Origin: Verticillium longisporum
Taxonomy: Eukaryota; Ascomycota; Sordariomycetes; Glomerellales; Plectosphaerellaceae
DNA: 64,000 nt
NCBI GenBank assembly: GCA_019188255.1
Contig: JAETXT010000003.1
Location: forward strand, 2,232,001 to 2,296,000
Direction: 5' to 3'
Shown: positions 10,203 through 22,828 of the stretch, in pieces
How positions within the stretch are numbered: the stretch's first letter is position 1
Layout: the number at the start of each line of letters is the position of its first letter
The notes under the pieces: model-generated
What the model saw: the letters and a program-made list of their open reading frames with translations, nothing else
Databases searched by the model: none
What the model was told of the DNA's origin: nothing
Position numbers and translations under genes: made by a program

Positions 10203-12791
10203 TCCAAAAACTCATCGTGATGCCTACGCCTCCACACACCCTTTTCCTCAGGGCCCCCTCCCAACATCTCCATGCATCTGCGCATATCATTACCTATAAC
10301 ACAACGTGTCAACTCCTCATTCAAAAGACGAGACAGCCAACCCGGACATTTCCCCCCGTTCCTCCTCCTCTCTCTCTCCGCCCCGGAGAAAATGAGGGTG
10401 GAGTAGGAAGGACACTAGCGTAAGGTACATGTACGATACCTTGGCACATGCCAAAACAGACGACGGGCCAAAAAGACTACTTCACGTCCTCGTGTTGACA
10501 GACAGCCGTCATCAGCCTTTTCTTTTTCTCTCTTTCTTCTTGTCAGCCCGCAACGTGAATCTACATCTGAGGCCTGTCGCACAACTATCGTCCCCGCCAA
10601 TTTTCCAACATGGAGAATCTGCCGCACATCACCCACCGCCCGGGGCCAACCACTGAAGAGCGGCACCCCCCCTTCTCCCAAAGAGACGCAGGCAGCTCGA
10701 CCCTTTCAACATGGTGCCGCCGTCTTGGTTGCGTACGTACTGCCTCACTGGCTGGCTGGCTGGCCGGCCAATTCGCTGTGTCGCCTGCGGAAGTGTCGCT
10801 CTCACTATGCCTAGAAACCCCCCTCACAGCCCCACCCTCTCACTCGACCTGTCACTCCGCGTAGCGTTGCTTTCGCCTGGCGCCCTGCAGCGACGGCATG
10901 CAAAAGAACCAAAGCAGAAGGCGCGGCGCGGCGCATGCTTGTCAGAGCACATGCAAATCTTCAATGTGCCGTTCCGAGCGCGCCTCGAAAAACTGAGCCT
11001 TGCGCTGTGAGGGACCCGTTTCTACCCGCCCGGGGCTGTCTGGGCGTACCCCTTGTCTCATCAGCAAGGTCACATCAGTCAACAGATAATCTTCTTTGGT
11101 CACGTCTTCATAGCTTAACATTTGGAGACCTCGCGGCCCTGCAGAGCTCGCCGGCGTTCTAGTGAAGGTGCTTCGTATTGTACCAAAAGTTTACCGCCCA
11201 TAACCCTGGATCCCGCTCGTCTCAGCATTCCTATGGAGCTCCCTGTCAAGCAGCAATGATAAATGCCAGCACGACGTCGCTAGGAGAGGAGAAAAAGGCA
11301 GAAAGAATAGAAAAAAGTGAAACGAGGGGTATGTAATGAGTCACTCCCAAATCGACAGGGCTTGACAAAACAGAGAACGCCAGCGCAGCGAATCATGAAA
11401 TCGGGCCTAAAGAGGGAACAACCCAGAAGAAAAGAGCGAAAAAGCAAGACGAAAAGGAAACCACAGCCAGGTATACCAGAAAAGAGAGAACAGAAACAGT
11501 GACGCCCGAGGCTCCTCCCACTTCTGATCCGGCTCGAAGCACGCGCATGCCCCGCGCGGTTGCTCCCGGTGCCATCAAGTCGAAAGTGAGAGGAGAGCCC
11601 ATCTTTTGCCTTGCCTGACAAATCCTTCCCGTCCTTGCCTTTCCCATCTTTATGCTGATCCTTTTGTATGCGATGCCTCGGTACCCCGTTGACCATGTGC
11701 CTCGCCCTGTGTCGCTGATACAATGCGTGAGAGAGTGTGGTGGAAGAGACCAACGAAAAAGTAGTGCATATCGAACATGCAGCCGCTACGCCCCCCCCCC
11801 ACGTGTCCGAAATTCGCCGAATCCGAGTTCTGCCTCGCTTTTGTCTCTCCCATGTGTTCCCTGCATCCTTGTCCATCGTCCCCAAAACGCAGCGCCTCTT
11901 CCCGTATCATTTCTCCTCATTGAAGAGTTGAAGGTGGAACGCAAAGGCATTGTATGGGGACACACCCTTCCGTCCATCGACGGACAATTTGTTGTTTTGT
12001 CTTCAGACCCCGCGCCGAATCCTTTGCCAATGCTCTCGCTTGCCATGTGTATTGCCCCCTTGTATAGGGGTTGTCGTTTCCTTGCGGTAATGCCTTCTTT
12101 GGGGGCGCTTGATCGTGGGTACACACTCCTTGTCGCTGTCGAGACCGCCCACAAGTCGCAAGAAGGCAAAGACCGCTTGCAGCGCTAGAACCTGTCTGCG
12201 CCCGCCATGTCCCTCTTCTTCAGAGGTCCAGAGAGATCGTGAATTCCAGATCGAACCAATGACAAAACTCGTTGCATGAAGAGAAACCCCAAGCTTGGGG
12301 GAAGGAGAAAAAGACAACGAGAAATAAACCCAAATCAATGTGTGCACCGGATAATCGTGATAGTGTGTTGGACTGCCGGGAAGGTATATCCTCTCCTGAA
12401 CGCCAGAGTGAGCCCTCTGCCAAATTGCAGGCTCCTCCCGATGGCCAACTGTGTCGCCCACCGTCTTTGTTGAGTAGGGAAAATTGGTGCCAGGTCCACT
12501 GGATTCGAAACAACGCCTCGATATGACCGTCTTTCCGCAAATGGCTGTGGCCATGTCAAAGCTGTTCAGACATGTAAGCCAACCGCCACCATTTTGGGCT
12601 GGTCTGTGAGTGACCGTCATGGCTTGGTCGCCCCCATGCTTTCCTACGCATCGCTTTCAGATAACTCCAATGCCGTCCGTTGCCATGCTTCCAATCCACA
12701 CCATGCTTGCCCAAAAGAAAAGAAAGAGAAAGAAAAAAAGCCAGAGTGATTCCCGCCGTTCACTGCGGAGAATGCACTGGAATGAACCCTA

Positions 12792-14382
12792 CTATCTGCC
12801 CAGCATGTGTGGGCTCATGTAAGGTGTGGGACCATTCCCACCCATGTTCACATTCGGTCCGCCCGAGGCCATGGGTCCGCTGTACCCATTCCAAGGGTTA
12901 TGAGACAGAGTGCCATTCGCCGAGAAGCCTGCGGGAGTGTAAGACTGAGCACCCGATGACCCTCCGTAACGGCCGGAACTGAGACCGGGCGGAACAGTGA
13001 GCCCTGGTGGGGGCCGTTGGCTGTTGTGAATCCGTTGGGGGACCCTGCCATCATGGCGGCCATGGAGTTGGCAGCACCCTGCCCAGAAGTCTGGCCTGAT
13101 CGGACGCCGAGAGGGTTCTTGGAGAAACTGAGTCGAATGCCACCCTTGACGCTGTTGTGAAGCGGCTGACCGTAAAGTTCATTCAGCGCCTTGGTTGCGA
13201 ACGTGACGTCTTCGAACTCAACGAAACACATCGGGCCATTCTGCTTCGTGCGGAAACAGAGTCGCTTGTACCCACGCTGCTTGGAGAACATGGCCTTGAG
13301 CTCTTCCTCCGACGTGTCGATGGGGAGGTTGCCGACGTAAAGAGTATTGCAAGGCGGGTTCTGATCAGCTGGGTTCACAGGCGGGAAATTGCTGTGACGA
13401 CCGTACTGAGGAGCCACCATCGGATAGTGAAGGCCATGTCCAGCTCCGCCATTCAGACCAGTGGGCGACATGGATGCGTGGTGTCCCGACATGATCTGAT
13501 GCCCATAAGGAGGCAGCGAGGAGGATCCGGGGCCAGAGCCAGAATTGAGCGACAGACTGGCCAGATGCGCGATGGGCAGCTGAGGTGCAGTGGCGCGTCG
13601 TTGGGACGTGACAGCACCATTCTCTGCGTATGCGACTGGGTCCTTCAGTAGCTCCCCCGTCTCGTCGTCGTCGGCAGTATCGTTGTTTATGAGGGTCTTG
13701 CCTGAGATTCGCGGCCTGTCGGTGAGATGGTTACCAATAGGGGACTGGGGCGAAAATAGGTTCTGGTAGCGGGCGCTGTCCTCTGGGTTCGGCAGTTCAC
13801 TCGATCCATACGCGCCGCTCATCGGTGGAGAAATCTTGCCGACATGCGGAAAAGAACCGTTATAACGAGACGGTTGTCGCGAACCGTGGGCCGAGGATGC
13901 CGCAGACGACGAGCTTGCGCTTGAGGCGCTCGTGCCTTGTTCACCCCCATACGCTCGTGGTGTTCCCAAAATCTCCACGACCATGTTGCGCTTGCCGTGC
14001 AGCATCTTCTTTGCCTCGGAGGCGCCGGCAGGCGTTCTGAACGTCATGAGGGCTGATGCAGACTCGTCGTCATCGGACTCTTGCACAAGTTCAATCTTCT
14101 GAAACTCGTTGGACCACACCACCATGAGACGGAGCTGTTCCATGGCAATATCTTTGGGCAGGCGTCGAATGAGGACTGAAGTCGGGGGCCGTCGGTCGGA
14201 GCGGTTGAATCGAGCTCGAAGGAGCGGTGCGCGGGGATGGTCAACGGGAAAGGAGATTGTGCGCTGCTTGACGATCGCAGCGATTGCGACGGGTGTAGGT
14301 AGGCTGGCGCAGCCATGGCGATAAGATCGTTTGTTGTGGGAGTAGTAAAAATTGAGGATTGAGTGGCGCAAGTCAAGCTCAT
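12792..14382 (-). CDS. scw1: Scw1-like RNA-recognition-motif protein (two apparent frame breaks)
   Basis: A cytoplasmic RNA-binding protein of the fission yeast Scw1 / budding yeast Whi3 type, associated in those yeasts with cell-wall integrity or growth control. The start chosen is the ATG at 14382 (MSLTCATQ). The product is about 530 residues with both breaks bridged. The N-terminal part (LIRRLPKDI, about residues 60-130) is RRM-like. The clear C-terminal RRM has RNP2 [10 protein letters not shown] and RNP1-like [11 protein letters not shown], then [15 protein letters not shown]. One base appears missing at about 14175-14215, between the Ser-rich head and [11 protein letters not shown], and one at about 13020-13030. 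After the second site the other frame gives the expected Gly/Pro/Asn tail ([10 protein letters not shown], then [10 protein letters not shown]) to a stop at 12792. No intron is seen. Confidence 0.85.
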
Positions 14383-17300
14383 GCCAGGGTACGTTGAAAC
14401 CGGTCCGAGGCGCATTCGTCTTCGTCGCGGGTCATGCACGAGTTTTCGTTGAGTCCGTCACAAAAGGCAGTAAGAAAAAGTGGTCGCCTTGATGAATGGA
14501 CTGCGCGTTGGTGTGGCAGGCACGCGCGATGTCGGCGATGCACAACGATTGAGGACGCGACAGTGTCGTTGAGGCAAATTGTTGAGGCCGAGACGCGGTG
14601 GATGGCGCTCGAGTGTCTCTGAACAGAGTATGGTGAGGCGTGACAGGGACCGAGAGTGCGAAGGTCAAGGTGAGAGATGCAGCCTGCTACGCAAATTTGT
14701 TGTGGAGAGTGGGCGCGGTGTTGGAGAAGTGAGGGCGGGTGAGATGGGGGAGAAGGGGAAAGCGAGGGCGCTATGGGGGGGCGAGATGAGCTGTCGCAAG
14801 GTTTTGTATTGGCTTGAAAGTGTTCTTTGGGGGAAGAGAGAGAAAGAGGGTGGGTGGGCGACTGGCGAGGTGTGTGAAGTGCGAGACTAGGAGGCAGCAG
14901 AAGAATGGTGTGCGGCGGCTTGGGGTGCCTTGTTGCTTGGGTGCGTCAAACAAGGACCAGGACCTGGACCTGGTCGAGAAGCGGGCTGGCTGGCTAGGGG
15001 GTCTTTTGGCTCTAGCTCGACTGCACCATCCGAGTACTGGGTTATGCTCGAGGAAAGTCTGTTTGGGTCGGGGGAGGGAGGGAGAGGGGGTGGGATGGGG
15101 GCACCAGGAGCAGGAACCGGCGTAGTATGCAGTAGGTGTAGCTGACAGGTTGAAGAGGATTAGTGGGACATCCACTTGCCGGGGCCCCCTCGAAGCTTGA
15201 ATGATCCAGGTACCCAATAGGGTTCTGGTATGACCACGACGGTATCAGGCTGCAAGCTGGGGAGTGTATGATGTGGCGGAGGCTATCTTTGTAGGTCTCG
15301 AGTATCGGCGCAGGCGCATACGCAGGCGTGGGCCGTTCGGTGCCGGTGATTGTTGAGACGAGCGGGTGTGAGCGCGGGTATGGGTTGGCGAAGGCAGCGG
15401 ACGTGGATGGCAACGAACGAGAGAGCTTGCGTGACGTGACGGTGGAGTATTGGGCGGGTGGGCGATGTGCTGCTTCGCAGGGGCGGAACTCCAGGCCAGC
15501 GGGTCTTGGTCCTAAAAAGCCGTCGGTTTGGGTATGGCGTGCCTGATCTGGCTCGCGTTAGGGGCCGGGGGTGGATACAGAGTATGGTACCAGCTCTCGC
15601 TGGTGGCCAGTCTGGTGGTTGGGTGTGTGGTGTCTGAGGTCTGGTGGGGAGGATCGGGACCTAGCTCAGTGGGGGCAAGACGAGTGGTGCACTCACTGTG
15701 AGAAGGTGAAGCAGTGTGGGCTCGCTGACGGGAGGGAGAGATGATGGTTTCTGCTCTTCGTTCTGAGGAAAAGATGCACGCTGCAGAGGATGGAACAACC
15801 GGCGGCCGCTGAAGATGGCGGTTCCAATAGGTGCCACCGCCTCGTGGAGACGTCTCTTCTTTTCGTAAGGCAGAGTGTGAGGAACACCGTGCATCAACCA
15901 GACATGCTACTGATGTCGCTGCTGCTGCTACTGCTGCTGCTGCTGCTGCTGCTGTCATCAATGTTCCCGATCAGTGTCCTTAAAGACCAGGGAGTATACC
16001 AATGAGGTGGTGATCGCGTCAAGTCGCAGAATCCCTGTATGTGGAACGAGGGAGCGGGCGAGATCCTCATCCACAGGTATGGTATAACAGGCTGTTCTAT
16101 TGCCTTTGCTGTCAGTTGGCAAAGCTGAGTGGATGCCGTCCGTTCTTGGAGGAACTCTTGCAGTTTGACCAGTCGCGTCGCGTCAGGGTGATGAATGTGC
16201 TACCAGGGGGTCAGTTGCTGGAGCGGAAGTTTTGACGATGCGCACACGCCCAACACGAAGTGGAGTGGAGACCGAATGGGAGACCGAATGGGACGGAGGA
16301 GAGAATATGGCCAGACGGGGAAATCCAGACGGGCGGGCGAGTCGAGTCTCCGTCAATCCTTTGCCTGTCTTAGCCTTAGCAAAAACCAGGACTCTGTTCG
16401 CTGGGCATACCTGTCGCCTTTCTCTGATACCGAGGGGGTGCGTGCGGCGAACCTTGTCTTCTACAATGTGTGATCGCACGTGTGTCAGCATGCCTGATGG
16501 GGGGCCGTTCTTTTCTCTGGGTAGCAGCCTGCACGACGCGCCGTCGAGCCTTCGACAGATGCTTGGCCGTCGCGATAGGGGCGCTATTTGGTCGAATGGC
16601 TGAGGCCGAGAGGACGAAGGCCAGATTAGATAGCTACTGAACACGACGCGCGGAGACGGACGCAGCGTGTGGGCGTCAAGTCAACAGAGATTGGCGAGCT
16701 TGGTTTGGATGGCTTTTGACTCGAGCATATTTCCGTTACCGAGACATGGGTCAGTCTGACGGATGCAATTTCGAGAGAGAATGTGTCGAACGTACAGGAA
16801 ACGGCATGGGAAGAAAGAAGAGTCATAGTGAAGACAGTGCATTGAGTAAGTCCGCCGCACAGTAAGGCAGCTGCCATGGCGCATCAAAGTCCCGCTTGCC
16901 GTCTTTGCTTCCTGCCTTTGCTTCGCGAGGTAGGGCCATTCGCGCTTTATTCCGGTACTTCCTCCTTCCTTCTCTCGTGGCCAGAAAACGTCTTGAATCA
17001 GGCAGGCATCAATGGTCCATGAAGAAGCCGCGGGCGACGAGTCTCGGGCCGACGGTGATTGGGCAGGAACCACCGAGACGACACTGAAGCCCTGCAGTGA
17101 CCGACAATGGGTGGCCTGTTCTGGGTTGCCATGCGCCAAAATGGCTGTCAGTGATGGGCCAAACCACACAAGACGCGAGACCGGTGAGAGGACAGTCCAG
17201 GATGGGGAGGGGGAGGGGCGTAACCACCACCCCTGCTGCATCACAATCTCACAGAACATCGCGACAGGAACAAGTCGTCTCGTGGATGGTCCCGGAAAGA

Positions 17301-20300
17301 ATAGGCCTAAAAGAAACCCGAGGCTGTCGATCAGGCCTCTGAACATCCCTCTGGTGCCTGCCCAGGTCACTGGACCGGACCGCCTGACAAACAGCCCCCG
17401 GCGGTGACTCGGTATTGCAGAAAATGGCCATCGGCGAAATTCACGGCACAGGGGAAAGTGCTGCAGACGGCGCTTGCGGCATCAGACATGGGTCTCAGGG
17501 TCTTGGGAGTCTCATCCGTTATTTGGCTCGCGTGGAAAGCCTCTGATCTGAGATTGGAGAGGTGCAGAGCCACCCACATACAGTACATGCGTTGAGCCCG
17601 TGGCGTGGCGCTCTGAAGGCGTCCCTCGTACAGCGGCAACTGGAGGGTGCACCACTGATGACTGCCGTGCTCTTTATCTCACTACCCAAGATGCCTTACC
17701 TGCCTTATCCAAAGAGCCTAATAAGGGTGCTGCTATCGTCCTATCCTGACCTTCCGGCCCATGTCTGAGATGTCAGACAGGAATGCAGCGGGGTTGATGG
17801 TTATGAAGCCTTGAGGCGGGGTGGCGCGTCCTGACACAACAAACACCAAGTCATGGTGGTGCTTACCTGGTTTCTCGCTGAATAACAGCTCCCAACATGT
17901 ATCGTTTCCACCTGTGCTGAGCTAATGGTGATGGAAGACGATGCGCATGCAGTCCTTGGCATCCCGATCACCGTCATCGAGCATGTAAGAGCTTTTCTGT
18001 TTCATGAATACGACGACCGTCTTGATCATAGGCCATTCAGCATTATTTCCCGGGAATACCTACAGTACAGTGGGTGGGAACAGCACGTGCAGTCAGAAGC
18101 GTGAGATCCGCCCCCCCCTCCCTTTTTCCCCCTTCGCCCCGGTCTAGGGCGCGGGACTACCAATGTCACAGGGGGACCAGGTGGGGAGAGGCAGGAAAGG
18201 GAACCTGCCCTGAGAATCTCAAGGTGGCTGCGTGGTTAGGCCGGCCTTACGAGGGAAGGCGCATGGCTGATATGGGAGCTACATTCAGTCATCCCTTTCA
18301 TCCCTTCCTGCCCACCATGTTTGTCCCCTGGAACCATGCTTCAAGCATTGAGGGGTCTGGGAAGGCGCATCTGAGGCCGGCGTCAAAGGCCTATTGGAGG
18401 AGCACCGTCGGCGTGACGAGAAAGAGAGACGGGATCCCAAGGCGCGACAGGAGCCTATGTCCCCTCTTTGACTACAACTCAGCGCAGCAAGAGGTGCCGC
18501 CATCTCTAGTGCGGCGCTAACGCTAGCCAGAATGCAGGATGCATGCCCCCCGGGAGCCCCTGCTTCACACCCTCTCCGTTTCTCTCCCTCGCTCACTGTC
18601 GATGTTTGGTCGCTCCTACCCAGGACATGTTCGGAACAGACAGGGTACCTGGTCGGAGGCACAGAGTACATGCGAAACCTCGTTATGACATGCTAAGATT
18701 TCCGCGCTCTGTATCAAACGAGCAACGGACACGGCCGTCTTTCCTTTGACCCTGGTTGAACCGTCCCATCAATCGCCCCAACCCGCCGGCTTGCTCGGTT
18801 CCCAGGCACACACCAACATTCGCAGCATATTCATTCAGCACTGCCGATTTGCCCGTGGAATCCCAACCCAACCAGCCCACTCGACCAAATTGACCGGCGT
18901 TGATCCCAGTGCCCCTCATGCCCCGTTGGAAAGGCTGGACCCGTCGCTGTAGGTATGCCGATCAAGACCGGATTGATCGACATCTCGCTCACGCTTTGGT
19001 CACGAATCCCATGTTCCATCCCTGTACGCATGTGAGCCCGGCATGGCCCAACATCCAGTCGGCTTCGCATCCCGACTAATTCGTCGAAACATCCACCTTG
19101 GCCTGGTGCTTCTTCTTCCCGTGGTCAACCTCGTCCTCATCGCGTCGCAGAGCTGCTGGCCAACTCCAAGGACTACAGCACATGCGGGCCTTCCATGTTC
19201 ATGTGCTCGTCTACAGCAAGTAGGCCGATTTTTCTTTTGCTCCCGTCTGGACGAACCGAGATCACCCATGACGGCTCACGAAATTCTGGGCGCGCCAAGG
19301 TCCCGGATGATGGTGGGATTGGGTAGGGTTGACACAGCGAAGGCCGAACGCGCGTCGTCCATTGGACCTCGTCTGCTCTCGTCGATCCATCCGGAAAGCT
19401 TCCCCGTTTCTGAGTGGATCAGCACGAACGGACCCTCGTAGCCAAGGAACCAAGCTTTGGTTCGGCCACTGGCTTTGTCCATTTTACTTTCTGAGAACGT
19501 CCGCAGCCTCAAAGCCCCGCGACCTCGATGGCATGCCTTGTGGGGAGCGCTATTTTGCGACCAGATCCAAAGCCTTGAGTCCTCATGTCCCGCTTTCCCA
19601 TAGCTCTGTCCGCAAGCAGTCGCGAATCATGACCTACCACTTCCCTTGATTCTCGGGCATGATCAACATAGTTCTCTGCCAGGCTCCGAAGCCGGCCTCA
19701 TCAGACGCTTCACGGGACTCGTCTTACACTGCTTTGCTCGCGCATCGGTAGCGGGCACTGAATGCTTTGCCAACTGCTATTCACAGCCTGTCGCGTGCAA
19801 GCGCGTGCAATAATTCTTGCCACGATTAATCTTCTCTGCCTCCCTCCTTGTGTGCCATGACAAGGGCAATAGCAAGCCAGTGGACATGCAAAGACATGCA
19901 AGGAGCTCGTACATCCGCTTGATCGCACATATCTCTCGCTCGACGACTTGTCACTTTGCACCACTGCCCTGTCATTCATTGCTACTTATGGTCGCGATCG
20001 GGGCTGAGGTCACGATCCAGGTATTGTTTGCCGGGTCTCCGCGCAGGGGTACCCCCTGAACACCCGCATATATGGGTCGGCCGATTGCTCAGCGCGCCAT
20101 CAGTGCGTTTTAACCCACTCTCGACATCTGCCAGCATGCCAGCAATCGTAGCTCAGCCCAGATTCTTCGACTTACTTTTACTTCGTACGCCCAGGCGGTA
20201 CGCCTGTTGGCTGGAGCATGGGCGCTAACCGGCCAAAACACGAAGCTTGGCACTTGGGGAACAGGTGATCACTTTATCACGAAGGTTTCGTCAACGACCT

Positions 20301-21741
20301 TTCCAAAGCGTGACTACCTCCCGGCACAAGCGAGATTCGCGAGGTTGTAGAAGCAACCGTTCGCAAGACGACAACGATGATGCTTTTTTCCTGTTCTGGT
20401 TCTTCCAGTTGTGTCGCATCTCGTCAATCTCAAAAGAAGCGCTAGCAAGTACCAACCAAAATGACGACACCCTCTTTTTGGCGATGTCGTCTCGACACAC
20501 GGCGACAACACCCTGTACAAAACATCACCTGACGAAACTGTCGAGTATCTATGGGATGTGACGAACCATGCAAGGCCAGTGCCAGAACATACTGGAGTGA
20601 GTCTGGCTGGACTTACATGTACCTTCCAGCCACGAATCTAACAGAGCGTCGGCCCGCCCCAGCACGTCAATCTACCCCGGACGTCCTGCCCACCAAATAG
20701 ATCAAAGTGTCGTAGTCAAAGTGTTCGGGGGTGCTTGGTTTCGATTGCAGGACCTACGAGCCCAGCATCTATCCAGCGATTCATGTTCGCAGCCCGGCAA
20801 CATGGCATCAGGAAGCCAAGATCGAAATGGATGTAAAGGAAACAAGGGCCTGTCCTCTGCGCTAAAATGGCGACCCTCCTCATGCACTCACACACCGGAT
20901 GTCACCTCGAAGAGATAAGACAGCCTAGCGACTCTAATCCAGAGTCCGGCTGATCCGCTATTCGACCTTTCACTTTCACCCCGCACCGCCGCTGCGGTAT
21001 CGAAGACAGATAGTGTTTGCCTCGTAGTTAATTGGCAACGTGCTCGGAGACTTGTTCATTGAACGCGGGGCTGCAGCTGCAGGACGTCGAACAGGGCAGG
21101 GAATCTAAACGAGCTAACGCAATCGCCAGAGCCATACAGATTCCCTGCTGGTGGCAGTTGCTGCCTCTGCTAATCTACATGTAAATAGACTGAACCGGAT
21201 CGAGTCAGTCCATGAGGGGTCAAATTACACTACCCAGGTAAGCCAGGGCAGCCGGCATCTCGTTGCTGGAATATGTGCACGGTGCATATACCCTGTTGTT
21301 TCTTGCATCCCACCACCTGCGTTGGCTTCTCGTCACCTGTCCGCAACGTTTTTTCTTTCATCTGGCATCAGTGCATTTACCATGCGCTCTCGGTCTGATC
21401 AGCTTGCCTTCGAGGCTGCCATTGGGAAAGTACTCTCACCGCTGTTTCCGCGGATCTTGGTCCGTTGGCTGGCTGAGAGGGGTGGAAGGTGGCTGTTCCG
21501 GATGGCACAAAAGCAAATATTCGCATTCAAGGGATGGGATCCCTTCTGGACTCTCTGTTCGTCGCTTCAGAGTAGACATGAAGACAGGCTGGTTTGTGAT
21601 TGGTTGAACTGCGTAAGCCCGTTGACCTGGCCCCCCTTGCTGGTCTCAACATCTTGGGTATTTTGGCTGAAGCTGAAATCCAGGGTTCAATCGTAACCTC
21701 ACAAAGCCGCGCCCACCACAACAGGAGACTCGTCAAGGCTC
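14383..21741. other. Gene-free 7.4-kb region
   Basis: The first 1 kb or so is probably the promoter and leader of scw1. Beyond it I see a CTG repeat (listed separately), a doubled GACCGAATGGGA word near 16267 and otherwise ordinary mixed-composition sequence. No tRNA, conserved protein motif or transposon is recognised. The longest frame (16681-17370, minus, 229 codons) has no domain and unremarkable composition. A long non-coding transcript or unannotated exons cannot be excluded. Confidence 0.5.
15917..15955. repeat. CTG trinucleotide microsatellite
   Basis: About 13 CTG units with one CTA interruption, outside any recognised gene. Confidence 0.9.
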
Positions 21742-22828
21742 ATGGGATCTCATAATCTGACCAAAGCCGTGCGGCTCTCTGACCCTGTCGACACGACAAC
21801 TCCCTACGATGTATCAGGCCTCGCCGGCAAGACGATTCTCATCACCGGCGGCGCTCTGGGAATAGGGGCTGCTTTCGCTCGTCAATGGGCTTCCAATGGA
21901 GCCAATATTGCCGTTGGCGATATTAATGACGAGGCCGGCCAGAATCTTGTTGCCGAGCTCAGGAAGATCACCCAAAGGCACACACCATTACTTCCATTGC
22001 GATGTTGGAAACTGGGACTCCCAGGTGGCGTTCTTCAAGGACACGGCCGCCGCGTCGCCACATGGCGGCATAGACATTGTCGTTGCCAACGCCGGCATCA
22101 GCCGTCCCTTGGACAATTCTCACTTCGAGAACCCTGTGGCCTGTGCTGACGACCCGGACGCACCCACGAGACCAGGTACCACGACCATCGACATCAACAT
22201 CACGGCCGCCATGCATACGGCCCACCTCGCCATGTTCTGGCTGCCGCGCAACGGCGGTGCCAACAAGCTCAATGCCGCCAGGAACGCCACCTGGCAAGCG
22301 GTCGACGAGAGCCGCGACCGCTGCCTCCTGCTCCTGGGCTCCGTGGCCGGGCTGGTTCCCTTTGTCGAGCAGACGCAGTACACCATTTCCAAGCATGCCA
22401 TCACCGGCCTCTTCCGCTGCCTACGGGGCTCGGCCTGGAAGCATGGCATCCGTGTGAACATGGTGTGCCCCTACTTCATCAGCGGCTCCAACATGTTTCC
22501 CGCCGCCGTCGAAGCCGTTCTCCTCTCGGGCGGCGCGGGCGGCGCGCAGTTCCCAGCCGTCATCGACGCCGCGACGAGGCTCGTAGCGGACGAGACCATC
22601 GTCGGCCGGGCGCTGGTCATCGGGCCCAGCGTGCAGGATGGCGACGGCCCAGCCACGCTCGAGGGAAAGGCCGAGAAGAAGGCCATCTGGGAATGCTATG
22701 CAGAAGACTATACGGACGCCGACATGTTCGTGTGGAGGTGGGTTAACATTGTCAATGCCGTCGAGAAGGCGCGAGGATGGTATGGCGTGGTGGCTGATGT
22801 ATTGAGCATACTTTTCCGGTGGAAATAG
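21742..22828 (+). CDS. Short-chain dehydrogenase/reductase, NAD-type (one apparent frame break)
   Basis: A classical SDR oxidoreductase. Visible motifs are the cofactor loop TGGALGIG (residues 35-42), an acidic residue at the end of beta-2 (D60), which favours NAD(H), the NAG motif (VVANAGIS), the catalytic serine in LLGSVAGLV, and the YTISK active-site Tyr/Lys pair. The product is about 361 residues, longer than minimal SDRs because of a C-terminal extension with an aromatic tail. Near 21970-21985 the frame must move by one extra base (AELRKIT to THHYFHCDVGNWD). Both halves are clearly one protein. No intron is needed. It stands alone, with 7 kb of empty DNA upstream and 5 kb downstream, so context gives no substrate. 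It resembles the 15-hydroxyprostaglandin-dehydrogenase-like fungal group, but only loosely. Confidence 0.82.

Larger units (their letters stand above)
8774..12791. other. Gene-poor 4-kb region upstream of the Zn2Cys6 gene and downstream of scw1
   Basis: It holds the promoter and leader of the zinc-cluster gene, two minisatellites (listed separately), pyrimidine-rich stretches at about 9640-10390 and an A/G-rich stretch at about 11280-11510. No protein family, tRNA or rRNA is recognised. The longer open frames (for example 9562-10005 and 11652-12188 on the plus strand) are proline- or cysteine-biased and look like chance. Confidence 0.55.

Noticed and set aside
16681..17370. 229-codon minus-strand frame
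   Set aside because: No recognisable family, poor codon bias compared with real genes in the window.
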